DNA of 64,000 nt from Planctobacterium marinum. Lineage in GTDB: Bacteria; Pseudomonadota; Gammaproteobacteria; Enterobacterales; Alteromonadaceae. Of this stretch, positions 8,969-18,563 are shown in pieces. Under the pieces are notes generated by a model. The model was not told the DNA's origin, ran no database searches, and saw only the letters and a program-made list of their open reading frames with translations. The DNA lies in assembly GCF_020687805.1 (NCBI RefSeq), contig NZ_JAJEWQ010000001.1, positions 540,973 through 604,972 on the forward strand. The letters run 5' to 3'. Within the stretch, counting starts at the first letter, position 1. Every line of letters begins with the position of its first letter. The position numbers and the translations under genes are program-made.

Positions 8969-9985
8969 TCAGTCCTTCCACTTGTTCAGTTGGTCTTTCA
9001 GGTTAGGTGGAATACCTTTGATGACCAACGTATCGGATTCTGGCTGATAAACCACCCTTTCTCCCAACAGTTTTCGCTCAAAACTCAAACTGACGCCACC
9101 GCCAGCCCCGGTGAACTTGCTCAGTGTTTTGATTGAGGTTTTATCACCCTGAAAGGCACTTTCTAAATTTTCTTCTGATTGTTGGGAAAAAGCGTGAAAA
9201 TCCTGGGTTTGATCCGCCATTGCCAGAGTTTTGGCCACATCTTCCACCACAATATCTTCACCCGATTCAATTTGGGATTTGTAATAAGTGGCCAATTCTT
9301 CGCGCTTTTGTTGTTTTTCTTCCGGCGCAAACTGTTCGACGTCCATGAACTGCTCGACTTTTTCCAGCAACAATTTGTTTTGCTGCTTGATATCCACTTC
9401 TTCTGCACAACCCAGGAACATCAAAAAGAAGTCTGAAATTTTTCGCCCGGCCCGGCCTTTTATAAAACTCACATAACGGTTTAATTCCGGCGTAGTTTGA
9501 TACTGAGATAAATCAATTCTGGCTGCCAGTTGCATTTTGGCTAAATCAAGGTGGTTTGATACGGTTAAATTGAGTTGCGGATTAATTTCTACGTGCTCTT
9601 TGGTGTCCAACAGGGCCACCATTAAATAATCGGTGGCCAGATACTGATATTGAGTAACCACAATAAAGCCACTCTCCGGCGTGCCGGTTTCTATCATCGC
9701 ACTAACCAGTTTGTCGCAGATCTGCACTGAAAACGGTAAAAATCCCATGTCTCCGGCGATCAAACCTGCCAGCAAGTCTTTAAAACTCTGAGCTTCCTCG
9801 TCGTCTGGCTGTACAAATCCGCCAATACCTTTAACCGGTTTATTGTTATAACTTTGGCTGAGTTGTTGCACGAACAACTCAATATCAGCGCCGACGTCAA
9901 ACAGATCGTCTCTGGCCCTGACACTGAGCTTTTCGCCATCATTGATGAGTTGATGAACGACAAAGTGATTTATTATTGCTGACAT
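8969..9985 (-). CDS. yejK: Nucleoid-associated protein YejK/NdpA
   Basis: 338-residue nucleoid-associated protein; E. coli YejK is 335 residues. The ATG at 9985 is preferred over a frame extension upstream because it gives the family start MSAIINHFVVHQL. Recognisable segments include KGIGGFVQPDDEE, the central FLMFLGCAEEVD and the C-terminal SFERKLLGERVVY. It is divergent from yejL, as in enterobacteria, which supports orthology. Role is known only broadly: association with the nucleoid. Confidence 0.93.
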   Translation of the reverse strand: MSAIINHFVVHQLINDGEKLSVRARDDLFDVGADIELFVQQLSQSYNNKPVKGIGGFVQPDDEEAQSFKDLLAGLIAGDMGFLPFSVQICDKLVSAMIETGTPESGFIVVTQYQYLATDYLMVALLDTKEHVEINPQLNLTVSNHLDLAKMQLAARIDLSQYQTTPELNRYVSFIKGRAGRKISDFFLMFLGCAEEVDIKQQNKLLLEKVEQFMDVEQFAPEEKQQKREELATYYKSQIESGEDIVVEDVAKTLAMADQTQDFHAFSQQSEENLESAFQGDKTSIKTLSKFTGAGGGVSLSFERKLLGERVVYQPESDTLVIKGIPPNLKDQLNKWKD

Positions 9986-10210
9986 GAAAATCCCGGGAAA
10001 TGCATCGATTAAACAATTGTATCTATGTCGGTGGACGCAGAATAACAAAGCATGTTGCTGTCACCTGACATAAAATGTGCGTTAAGTTGTGTGCCTGTGG
10101 TTAACACAGACCGACCTGGTTTTGCTGATAACCGACATTCTGTTAATCAGAGTTCAGGTTACAACAAAAATGCGTTACCATTTTACACAAGCTATATTCC
10201 GGATGTATAC

Positions 10211-10426
10211 ATGCCACAACAATCAAAATACTCAAACGAACAATTTGAGGCGCTTTTTAGCGACATTTTAATCGCTCTTGAAAAACATAACCCATCACCC
10301 GATCTGGCTATGATGGTACTGGGCAATAGCCTGACACACGTTCTGCAAACCCAGGTTTCACAGGAGATAAGGGGCGATATGGCAGAAAAGTTTTGCCAGG
10401 TGTTGTTAAGTAGCGTAAAAAAGTAA
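10211..10426 (+). CDS. yejL: DUF1414 protein YejL
   Basis: 71-residue cytoplasmic protein. The open frame begins further upstream, but the ATG at 10211 gives MPQQSKYSNEQFEALFSDIL, which aligns with the start of E. coli YejL (75 residues), and the LEKHNPSPDLAMMVLGNSLTH core is the family signature. It lies 32 nt before yejM and divergent from yejK, the conserved arrangement. Function is unknown. Confidence 0.9.
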   Translation: MPQQSKYSNEQFEALFSDILIALEKHNPSPDLAMMVLGNSLTHVLQTQVSQEIRGDMAEKFCQVLLSSVKK

Positions 10427-10458
10427 CAGCAGAATAACGATAACGAAATTACAAGTTC

Positions 10459-12012
10459 ATGATCCTTACGGAAACGCCAAAACGGCAATTAGTCAGTAAG
10501 CTGGTAACCTGGGGCCACTGGTTTACCTTATGCAACATTATTGTTGCCATCTGTATCGCCGGTATTTACCTGTTTAGCAGCGCCCTTCCCGAAACCGCTT
10601 TAGGTTTGTTTTACCTCATCGCCAATTGGTTTAGTCATATCGGCTTTTTGACCTTTTTTGGGTTTGTGATTTTCATGTTGCCCCTTTGTTACCTGCTCCC
10701 CAATAGTCGATTTTTAAGAGCCTGGGGATCAACTGTCGCGGCATTTGGTCTGGCATTTTTGGCCTTTGATGCCCTGCTGTATACCCGCCACGGTTTGCAC
10801 TTTAGCCCATATTCTGCAGAGTTTATTCGCCAGCAGACTGATACCGTGCTGGCCGGATTGAAGTTTCATCAAATCATATTTTTATTAGTGTCATTTTTTG
10901 CCTGGTTGTTGTTTCAGCTTTTAGTGGCTAACTCCTTGTGGCAACGCATCGAACGCCTGCAAAAGCTGAAAATCGGCTTACCAATTAGTTTTGGTTTTGT
11001 GACCCTGTTTATGTTTAGTCATATTGTCCACGTTTGGGCTGATGCGAACCTTTATCAACCGGTTGTTAAACAAGATAACATGTTCCCGTTATCCTACCCG
11101 GCAACCGCTAAAACCCTGCTGTCTAAATATGGTTTGTTAGACATTGAGCAATACCGCACTAAAAAAACACTGCAGTTTAACAATCAGTTTGAACGTATTA
11201 GTTATCCCAAAAGCTCGCTGTTTTGCGCCACGAATCCCGATAAAAAGGCAGTACTCATTCTGGTGGATGACGCCCTCGAAACACACATTGAGCGCTCCTC
11301 GCCCGCATTTGGCAAGATGTTGCCACAGCACTTTGATCTCTCAACCTCTAAAATTGCCGGTATAAAAACAGCGCTTTATGGATTACCCGAAGTGTTCCAC
11401 GCGAACCTCTCGAATAAGTCCCCCATTTTACTGCAGTTAATTACAGCGTCTGGCCAGCAGGTATTTTCTTACAGTGCTGATGACACTGTTGCAGCCTTTT
11501 TTACGCAACACAATACTGTCCCAGTACAAACTCAATCAGAGTCAGGTGAGATACCAGCTGCTGTTAACAATGGGCTGTATATACTGCATGTCAATGCCTC
11601 GCAGGCTGAGCAATGGATACAGGAAAATAATGGTTCAACGCCCTTTCTGATGACTTATTTAAACCCGGACACTCGTGTCCCTGCTTATACCAATTTGCCG
11701 GTTACTATCAGCAACGAGTTAACTTCGCATCAGGATATTGCGGCCACCCTGATCAATTATATGGGTTGTGCCATTCAGGATAATTTGCATTCCACCGGTG
11801 AAAATTTGCTGAGCGGAGCCCGGAACTGGATCGTGAGTAATCAGCAAAATAAAATTATTATTTTGCACAATCAATTAAGGACAGAAGTAGACCCTTCCGG
11901 AAATTACCAACTGTATAACCTGGACGGCTCCCCGCAGAACAATGTTGAACTGAATATTCCATTGTTAGGACAAGCGATTAAGTTGTTGAGTAGTTTTAGT
12001 CAGGCGAAATAA
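10459..12012 (+). CDS. yejM: YejM/PbgA-like inner-membrane protein with sulfatase-fold domain
   Basis: 517-residue inner-membrane protein, shorter than E. coli YejM/PbgA (586). Five hydrophobic helices occupy residues ~1-190, with the family loop LYTRHGLHFSPYS and WADANLYQPV. The periplasmic sulfatase-like domain starts near KKAVLILVDDALE and contains HQDIAATLINYMGC. The sulfatase SDHG-type motif is not seen, consistent with a non-catalytic sensor fold. In E. coli this protein senses lipopolysaccharide and restrains LpxC turnover through LapB; that role is inferred here from synteny with yejK and yejL and from similarity of the membrane part. Confidence 0.88.
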   Translation: MILTETPKRQLVSKLVTWGHWFTLCNIIVAICIAGIYLFSSALPETALGLFYLIANWFSHIGFLTFFGFVIFMLPLCYLLPNSRFLRAWGSTVAAFGLAFLAFDALLYTRHGLHFSPYSAEFIRQQTDTVLAGLKFHQIIFLLVSFFAWLLFQLLVANSLWQRIERLQKLKIGLPISFGFVTLFMFSHIVHVWADANLYQPVVKQDNMFPLSYPATAKTLLSKYGLLDIEQYRTKKTLQFNNQFERISYPKSSLFCATNPDKKAVLILVDDALETHIERSSPAFGKMLPQHFDLSTSKIAGIKTALYGLPEVFHANLSNKSPILLQLITASGQQVFSYSADDTVAAFFTQHNTVPVQTQSESGEIPAAVNNGLYILHVNASQAEQWIQENNGSTPFLMTYLNPDTRVPAYTNLPVTISNELTSHQDIAATLINYMGCAIQDNLHSTGENLLSGARNWIVSNQQNKIIILHNQLRTEVDPSGNYQLYNLDGSPQNNVELNIPLLGQAIKLLSSFSQAK

Positions 12013-12103
12013 AATTTCTTACTTTTCAGTGAAATAAATTTCGTTACAATACAAGGATTGGTTGCTAGTATCAAAGCTGATCAGGTGAAGGAAATTCAGT
12101 ACC

Positions 12104-13018
12104 GTGGTCTTAGGCCGTAGATTTATTTATTCATTATTTTTGTGTTGGGCAACCTCAACCCCGTTAGCGGCGAGAGAGTCGTTGGCAGTGGTTTATCCTG
12201 AAGTGCCCTCCCCGGCAAACTTAGTGTTTGAAGAAATCATTGCCGGCATTCAATCTGCTCATCCCAATAAATTAATGATAAAAGCGATTCAAAACTCAGA
12301 ATCGCCTGACGAATCACTGGCATGGGTAAATGAAAACCAGCCTGAAATGCTCATAGCGTTGGGTAAACGCGGCTACCGAATAGCCAAATATATTTACAAA
12401 GACCGTCCTGTTGCGATCGGAGCTTTACCTATCAGGCCCAATGGCATTTCCGGTATCTCATTACTGGCCGATCCCGGCATTATTTTCGATTCATTAAAAA
12501 ACCTCGCACCAGATATAAAAACCATCAATGTGGTTTATTCTCCCGGCAGTCGCTGGTTAATTGCAATCGCCGCAGAACAGGCTCAGGCAAAGGGTTTAAC
12601 CTTTAATCACGTTGAAGTGAAAAATATTAAAGATGCCATTAGCACCTATGATAAATTGCTCGAGAACATTAACCCCCGCACTGATGCTGTCTGGTTACCG
12701 GTTGATAAGATCACTGCACACGAACAAGTTATACTGCCCAATTTGTTAGAAAAATCCTGGGAACAGAACCTGGTATTATTCTCCAGCAAGCCTGCCCATG
12801 CCAAAAGAGGGGCGCTGTTCTCTGTGTTCCCGGACAACGAGGCATTGGGACAACAGTTGGTCAAAATGGTCACGGATATCTTAGTATCAAAAAATGATGC
12901 AGGAGTCATACCACTACAAAATATGAAACTGGCCGTTAATTTGAGAACGGCCGCGCATCTGGGTTTTGATTACAAATCCCAGCAAAAACAACAATTTCAC
13001 CTCACCTTCCCACAGTAG
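12104..13018 (+). CDS. Periplasmic ABC-type substrate-binding protein (TrpX/PF04392-like)
   Basis: 304-residue exported protein starting at a GTG with an AAGGA sequence 12 nt upstream; no closer ATG is available. The N-terminus is a signal peptide ending around AARES. The body has the two-lobed ABC_sub_bind pattern: LAVVYPEVPSPANLVFEEIIAGI, EMLIALGKRGYRIAKY, INVVYSPGSRWL and GALFSVFPDNEALGQQLVKM. No permease or ATPase gene is adjacent. Instead a sensor kinase starts 6 nt later, so this is likely a ligand-binding partner for that kinase rather than a transporter component. The ligand is unknown. Confidence 0.8.
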   Translation: MVLGRRFIYSLFLCWATSTPLAARESLAVVYPEVPSPANLVFEEIIAGIQSAHPNKLMIKAIQNSESPDESLAWVNENQPEMLIALGKRGYRIAKYIYKDRPVAIGALPIRPNGISGISLLADPGIIFDSLKNLAPDIKTINVVYSPGSRWLIAIAAEQAQAKGLTFNHVEVKNIKDAISTYDKLLENINPRTDAVWLPVDKITAHEQVILPNLLEKSWEQNLVLFSSKPAHAKRGALFSVFPDNEALGQQLVKMVTDILVSKNDAGVIPLQNMKLAVNLRTAAHLGFDYKSQQKQQFHLTFPQ

Positions 13019-13024
13019 CGCTTT

Positions 13025-14596
13025 ATGAACGACGTGCAAGAACACAGCAAACTCAGAGCCGCAGTGGGCAGAACCAAAGACTCACTCAGCATCAGACGGC
13101 AATTATTAGCCTATATCGTTGCCGGTGTTTTTATATTGTTGGTGCTATTTAGCATAACCATTAGCTGGTTAGCCGGTAAAGAAACCAGTGAACTGACAGT
13201 TAACAATGCGCAACAGGTTGCCAGGGCGCTGGCGCAACAATCGGTACTGGCACTGTTAACCGAGTCAGAAGAAAACGCCGATACCGCATTGGATCAGGTG
13301 ATGTCGTTTCCCGATGTTGCCGGAGCCGGCCTGGTGACACTCGAAGGTGAAATATTTGGATGGCGCGGCGATGCCAGGGGTGAAAACTACTTCCGAAAGT
13401 TCAACTGGCAGGAAACCCGCAACTACCTCATCCTGGAAGAAGACGATGACAATTGGTTTGTTGCGTCTGCGGTTATTCTCACTGATAACGAAGGTGATAG
13501 CGAAACTGAGCTGTTCGAATCCACTGAAGAAAAGCTGGGCTACGCCATTTTATCCTTTAGTAAAGAAACCCTTACCCAGATTAACCGCGATATTATTTTA
13601 ACTATTGCGATTACGGGTGGTATCGCCGTAATTGGTCTGATTCTGATAGTCGGCGGCGCTATCCAACGTCAGCTCACCCCGTTGCAGGCGTTATCAGAAG
13701 TCATGTCACATAACCATGAGACCGGAGAACACCGCTTAGCCAAAGTACATGGCGCAAAAGAGATTGAGCAAATGGCCAATTCATTTAACGCGATGATGCT
13801 AACGCTGGACGAGCAGGACGAGCGGTTGAGGAATCAACGCGACCAGTTAGAAGCCGAAGTAAAAATACGCACAGCCGAACTAACCGTGGCCCGAGATGCG
13901 GCATTAACCAGCAGTCGTCATAAATCTGAATTCTTAGCCAATATGACCCACGAACTGCGGACGCCAATTCAGTCGATAATCGGTTACGTTGATCTGGCCA
14001 AAGAAGAAGCGGAAAATGAAGGACAGTTCGACATGGCGTCGGATCTGGATAAGGTCACACGCAATGCCGACCGATTATTAGGCATGATCAACTGCCTGTT
14101 AGATTTATCAAAAATTGAAGCCGGCCGCATGGAGTTAAACCTCTCCAGCACCTACCTGAAAGATTTACTGCAAAATTTAGCGGAAGCCACTGCGCCACTG
14201 TTCCCTCGCAATAACAATAAGTATTTACTCGATAACCACGCCGGTAATCCAATCCTACGTATTGACAGTGAAAAAGTCCTGCAAGTGCTGATAAACCTGG
14301 TGTCTAACGCTTGTAAGTTCACTGAAAACGGTACGGTCACATTGCGTGTTGAAAGCCATTCTGGTCACTTGATTTTTAACGTCATTGATACCGGCATGGG
14401 AATACCGGCGAATCAACTTGCCAGGATATTTGATCAATTTCAACAGGTCGAAAGCGGTGATACCCGACGTTATGGCGGCACGGGGTTAGGTTTGGCGATA
14501 TCCAAACAGTTTTGTGAGCTCATGGCCGCAAAGATAAAAGTGGAAAGTATTGAGGGGCAAGGTAGTTGCTTTACCGTTAAGCTTCCTATCAGCTAA
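13025..14596 (+). CDS. Sensor histidine kinase (TM - CHASE8-like - TM - HAMP - HisKA - HATPase)
   Basis: 523-residue membrane kinase, 6 nt behind the binding-protein gene. TM1 is at ~30-55, a periplasmic sensor of ~140 residues (LALLTESEENADTALDQV..FPDVAGAGLV) resembles CHASE8, TM2 is at ~185-210, then HAMP, a short coiled coil and HisKA with phospho-acceptor H309 (FLANMTHELRTP). The ATP-binding domain has LVSNACKFT, DTGMGIP and GGTGLGLAISKQ. There is no receiver domain and no adjacent response regulator, so the partner is encoded elsewhere. The neighbouring binding protein is a plausible extracytoplasmic sensor. Confidence 0.92.
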   Translation: MNDVQEHSKLRAAVGRTKDSLSIRRQLLAYIVAGVFILLVLFSITISWLAGKETSELTVNNAQQVARALAQQSVLALLTESEENADTALDQVMSFPDVAGAGLVTLEGEIFGWRGDARGENYFRKFNWQETRNYLILEEDDDNWFVASAVILTDNEGDSETELFESTEEKLGYAILSFSKETLTQINRDIILTIAITGGIAVIGLILIVGGAIQRQLTPLQALSEVMSHNHETGEHRLAKVHGAKEIEQMANSFNAMMLTLDEQDERLRNQRDQLEAEVKIRTAELTVARDAALTSSRHKSEFLANMTHELRTPIQSIIGYVDLAKEEAENEGQFDMASDLDKVTRNADRLLGMINCLLDLSKIEAGRMELNLSSTYLKDLLQNLAEATAPLFPRNNNKYLLDNHAGNPILRIDSEKVLQVLINLVSNACKFTENGTVTLRVESHSGHLIFNVIDTGMGIPANQLARIFDQFQQVESGDTRRYGGTGLGLAISKQFCELMAAKIKVESIEGQGSCFTVKLPIS

Positions 14597-14846
14597 TTAC
14601 AGTATTTCCACTACATTAGCTGCCCTTACCTAAAGTAGTTCATTCAGTTATCACACAAGCATCAATGTAATTTAATACACATTTGACTAATCCCTGTGCA
14701 AGTTTTGCAAATTAATCATAACTTCATAAAAGTTTTACACTGCAATGACTTGTTAAAACCCAAATAGCTAATACAATCAAAGATATAATAAATAGAGCAA
14801 GCTCTGATAATAAAACCACATCTGCACTAATACGCGGACACAAACT

Positions 14847-17006
14847 ATGAAAAGAACACTACTCACGACCTGTGTGTTATTGGCCATTTACGGCCAGTCA
14901 TCAGCAATTTTTGCGGCCTCCCCCATGCTGCAGGAAAGTGACATCAACGACGATTATCTGGAAGATGATTTTGGTGATGATCAGTTTGGTGACTTTTATG
15001 GTAGTGAAGAATTTATCAGCATTGCGACAGGCACCCAGCAAGCTATTGAAAAAGCACCTGCAGTAGCATCAGTGATTACTGCAGAACAAATTCGACAAAG
15101 CGGCGCCAGAAATCTTATTGATGCTCTCAAAATGGTACCAGGTCTTAATATTAGTCGCAGTAGTCAGGCTATGGGGCCAAAATTTAATTTTAGAGGAATA
15201 ACCTCAACCTACTCTCCACAAACTCTGCTGATGCTGAATGGGGTCCCCACTAAAAGCGTAGTACGTGGTGATAACCATATTGTATGGGGCGAATACCCCA
15301 TCAATAGTATTTCAAGAATAGAAATCATACGCGGCCCAGGTTCTGCACTTTATGGAGCCGATGCATTTGCAGGTGTTATAAACATAATTACTTTTTCGCC
15401 AGAAGAACTCCAACAAGCTGAAGCTGGCGCAGGGTTTGGTAGTGATAAAACCCATAATGCTTGGTTTAAAACTGGTTTTTCGAAAGGTGACTTAAAAACA
15501 GGTATGTCAGTTGAGTTTTTAGAATCAGACGGTTCTGACGAGACTATTGACTATGACGCACAATCACCACTAGATGAACTAGCAAGAGACCTGTTTGACC
15601 TCGAACCTGTATCAAACGCCCCGGGTGGTACAAATTTAGGATTTAGAGCGCTGGATGCATACTTAAATGCCGAATATAACGATTTTGATCTTGGTATTAG
15701 TTACCAGGATAGAGCAAAAGTTGGTACCGGTCAGGGCATATCCGAAGCTCTCGACCCCAACGGAAAATTTGGTAGTTATAAATTGATGATAGACTTTAGA
15801 TATGAAACCCTTAGGCTTGCCAATGAATGGAAGTTTTCGGGCCATTTCAATTACTATCGTTCAACTCAAGAAATAGAGAGAAATTTAAATTTGCTTCCGC
15901 CAGGAACCTTATTCGGCGCCTTTCCGAACGGAATCATTGGTAATCCTGAGTGGAAAGAAGATACAACAACATTTGAGATTCGAGCAGACTTCTCAGGTTG
16001 GGCGGATCACCACTTAGTTCTTGGAACTGGATATGTGGTTCAGGATCTCTTTGAGGTTAGAGAAAGTAAAAACTTCTTTCCTGATCTTTCCCCAAACCCG
16101 AACGGTTTAGTAGATGTGTCTGACACTGATGAAATATTTATACCTGAATTTGACAGAAATAATAAATTCTTACTTGTTCAAGATATCTGGCAATTAGCAC
16201 CGGACTGGGAACTTACAGCAGGGATCAGGTACGACGATTACTCAGATTTTGGTTCTGCAGTAAACCCACGACTATCGCTGGTTTGGTCGAGCAGTCTCAA
16301 ATCTACAACGAAATTTCTTTATGGGCGCGCATTTAGAGCACCAAGTTTTGCTGAAATCTTAACAGTTAATAACCCTGTAGCTCTTGGCAACCCTGAAATA
16401 GATCCAGAATCTATAGATTCTCTAGAACTAGCTTATAGTTACCGCCACAATGATAAACACACATCAAGTATTAATGCTTTTTATTACAAAATAGATGATT
16501 TTATTACTTTTGTACCTGACCAGGGAGCCCCAACATCAACGGCTCAAAATGTAGGTGAAATTAGTGGTTATGGATTGGAGGCCGAAACTGGTCTCAGTTT
16601 AAATGATTACGTTTCAATGAAAGTAAATTATTCATTTGTCCGGTCTACAGATGACCTTGTAGAAGATGACGTTGGTGAGTACCCTAATCATCAGGTAAAA
16701 GCTGAACTTTTATGGCAAATTACTGACTCTTGGTCTCTGCATTCCACTGCTGCATTTATAGGTAAGCGTAAACGCTCCCCCCTTGACCAACGAGAGTCAT
16801 TAAGTGGATATTCAGATGTTGGATTCAATCTTCATTACACTGGTAATGAAGGTTGGAATGTTTCTTTTAGCGTAGATAATCTACTCGATGAAATAATTTT
16901 AGAACCAAGTACCGGACCGAGTACAGAAGGTGGAGCAGTTAACATTCCAGGGGACCTCCCCTTATCAGGTCTAACAGCCATGATAAAGGTTTCAAAACAA
17001 TTATGA
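14847..17006 (+). CDS. TonB-dependent outer-membrane receptor
   Basis: 719-residue receptor with a signal peptide (cleavage near IFAAS), an unusual Asp-rich segment (residues ~30-55) and a plug domain (APAVASVITAEQIRQSGARNLIDALKMVPGLNI, IEIIRGPGSALYGADAFAGVINIIT). The rest is beta-barrel, ending in the aromatic-poor tail MIKVSKQL. By eye the gene is richer in A+T than its left neighbours, and the codons differ (more ATA, AGA), which may mark acquired DNA. Its stop overlaps the ATG of the following SDR by 4 nt. Substrate is unknown; no Fur-box-like sequence was seen upstream. Confidence 0.92.
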   Translation: MKRTLLTTCVLLAIYGQSSAIFAASPMLQESDINDDYLEDDFGDDQFGDFYGSEEFISIATGTQQAIEKAPAVASVITAEQIRQSGARNLIDALKMVPGLNISRSSQAMGPKFNFRGITSTYSPQTLLMLNGVPTKSVVRGDNHIVWGEYPINSISRIEIIRGPGSALYGADAFAGVINIITFSPEELQQAEAGAGFGSDKTHNAWFKTGFSKGDLKTGMSVEFLESDGSDETIDYDAQSPLDELARDLFDLEPVSNAPGGTNLGFRALDAYLNAEYNDFDLGISYQDRAKVGTGQGISEALDPNGKFGSYKLMIDFRYETLRLANEWKFSGHFNYYRSTQEIERNLNLLPPGTLFGAFPNGIIGNPEWKEDTTTFEIRADFSGWADHHLVLGTGYVVQDLFEVRESKNFFPDLSPNPNGLVDVSDTDEIFIPEFDRNNKFLLVQDIWQLAPDWELTAGIRYDDYSDFGSAVNPRLSLVWSSSLKSTTKFLYGRAFRAPSFAEILTVNNPVALGNPEIDPESIDSLELAYSYRHNDKHTSSINAFYYKIDDFITFVPDQGAPTSTAQNVGEISGYGLEAETGLSLNDYVSMKVNYSFVRSTDDLVEDDVGEYPNHQVKAELLWQITDSWSLHSTAAFIGKRKRSPLDQRESLSGYSDVGFNLHYTGNEGWNVSFSVDNLLDEIILEPSTGPSTEGGAVNIPGDLPLSGLTAMIKVSKQL

Positions 17007-17770
17007 TTGATTTTAACGACAAAGTGGTTCTGGTAACAGGCGCGACATCAGGTATAGGAAAAACTACCGCAAAAATGTTTGCAAGCAATGGAGCTAAAGT
17101 TGTTTTATCTGGCCGTAGAACCGCAGAAGGATTAGAAGTCGTAAGCGAGATTGAAAAGGAAGGTGGAATTGCACGGTTTATTCAATGTGATGTAAGTAAC
17201 GAGAGTCAAGTAGAGAATTTGCTCTCTGGAGTAGTACAGTACTTTGGTAAGCTGGATGTTGCTTTTAATAACGCTGGAATTGGAGGCACTATCGCACCAC
17301 TTCATGAGTTGTCTGAAAATGACTGGCAATCTACACAAGATATTAACTTAAAAGGTGTTTGGCTTTGTCTTAAACACCAAATAAGGCTTTTCTTATCTCA
17401 ACCGCCGAAGGACTACACAATTGTCAATATGGCATCTTTATGGGGAACTGGGGCAAGTGACTTTGGAGCGTCAGCTTATACTGCCAGCAAACACGGTGTT
17501 ATTGGCCTGACAAAATCCGCCGCATTAGAATATGCCAAAAACGGTATTCGAGTGAATGCTATTTGCCCCGCTTGGGTTCCTACTGATGCAAATGCAGCAG
17601 TACTATCCAATGATGAAATGAGAAGTCACATTGCTGCGATGCACCCAATGGGCAGATTAGGGACACAAAAAGAAATTGCTGAATGTGTTTTATGGTTGGC
17701 CAGTGAATCCAGTAGTTTTTTAACTGGTCAGGAAATTCTAGCCGATGGTGGAATTTCCGCCAAACGCTAA
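17003..17770 (+). CDS. Short-chain dehydrogenase/reductase (SDR)
   Basis: 255-residue classical SDR, translationally coupled (ATGA) to the TonB receptor. The Rossmann motif is TGATSGIG, followed by NNAG and the active-site YxxxK in ASAYTASKHG. The C-terminus (LTGQEILADGGISAKR) is typical. Reaction and substrate cannot be read from sequence. The unusual pairing with an outer-membrane receptor suggests oxidation or reduction of the imported compound. It ends 1 nt before the convergent citrate-synthase-like gene. Confidence 0.92.
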   Translation: MIDFNDKVVLVTGATSGIGKTTAKMFASNGAKVVLSGRRTAEGLEVVSEIEKEGGIARFIQCDVSNESQVENLLSGVVQYFGKLDVAFNNAGIGGTIAPLHELSENDWQSTQDINLKGVWLCLKHQIRLFLSQPPKDYTIVNMASLWGTGASDFGASAYTASKHGVIGLTKSAALEYAKNGIRVNAICPAWVPTDANAAVLSNDEMRSHIAAMHPMGRLGTQKEIAECVLWLASESSSFLTGQEILADGGISAKR

Positions 17771-17771
17771 A

Positions 17772-18563
17772 TTACCATGGCCGCTGGCTTTCTCCTGTGT
17801 ACTCTACTCTGTCGCATCGGACTGGTAAAAAGGCACCTTCTACATCCTGTTTTGCTTCGATATAACAGGGTGGCATGCCGGCCACAAAGCACAATGTCAT
17901 GTACATATGAAATGACTCCGCATCAAAACCAAGATCGGCCCCTAAAGCAGCATAGAGCGCGGCAACATTCATATTGATGTGTTTCTTTGCCTTTAACAGA
18001 ATAGCCACTTTGATGGCCAGGTTAAAATGCTCCAGAGAATTGATGGAGTTTTCTTTAACAAACTTGATTAGATGAGGAACCCGTTCATCGGTACTGGCAA
18101 GCGGCCTGCCATAACCGAAAATAACCTTGTGTTGCTTCAGCTCTGCGTCAACAAAATCAGCCAACTCACCACCATCACTGACGTAGCTATTTGCCCTTTT
18201 GAAAAAATCAATAGCCACTTTAAAGGGTTTTCCGCCGAATATTGCCGCTTCACAACTTGCAATGCCTGCCGCTAACGCCAAAGGAGGTGTAGTTCTGGCA
18301 GTCCCCGCCAATGCGGTAATGTGATTTGGCCAGATTGATTTGTCCGGGTAACTGGTACTGACCCAGATAAAATTAAGCAGTTTGACCTCCGATTCAGAAA
18401 ATTGTCTGCCGGTAATGCCATAAGCAAACAGCTCGAGCCAGGACAAGTTTTTTAAATCATGATGCAGGTCTTTGCCACGGTACACAACACGCTGACTCAA
18501 ATAGCTGCGCCCCATTTCAGTGACAATTTTGTTTTCATGCGAAAACAGGTCGGCAATGCTCAT
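17772..18563 (-). CDS. Citrate-synthase-fold protein, apparently lacking catalytic residues (A)
   Basis: 263-residue member of the citrate synthase/citryl-CoA lyase superfamily, much shorter than citrate synthase (~430). Aligning motifs by eye, the HGG motif is IFGG (F109), the GxGH motif is GYGRP (R153) and the N-V-D motif is MNVAAL (A201), so both catalytic His and the Asp seem replaced. The start ATG overlaps the stop of the upstream paralogue (ATGA). It is the third gene in an operon behind a ThDP enzyme. It could be a catalytically altered lyase/synthase or a regulatory partner; function is not known to me. Confidence 0.7.
   Translation of the reverse strand: MSIADLFSHENKIVTEMGRSYLSQRVVYRGKDLHHDLKNLSWLELFAYGITGRQFSESEVKLLNFIWVSTSYPDKSIWPNHITALAGTARTTPPLALAAGIASCEAAIFGGKPFKVAIDFFKRANSYVSDGGELADFVDAELKQHKVIFGYGRPLASTDERVPHLIKFVKENSINSLEHFNLAIKVAILLKAKKHINMNVAALYAALGADLGFDAESFHMYMTLCFVAGMPPCYIEAKQDVEGAFLPVRCDRVEYTGESQRPW

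Noticed and set aside
10052-10210. N-terminal extension of yejL
   Set aside because: The frame is open upstream, but the family begins at the ATG at 10211 and the extension lies in the divergent promoter.
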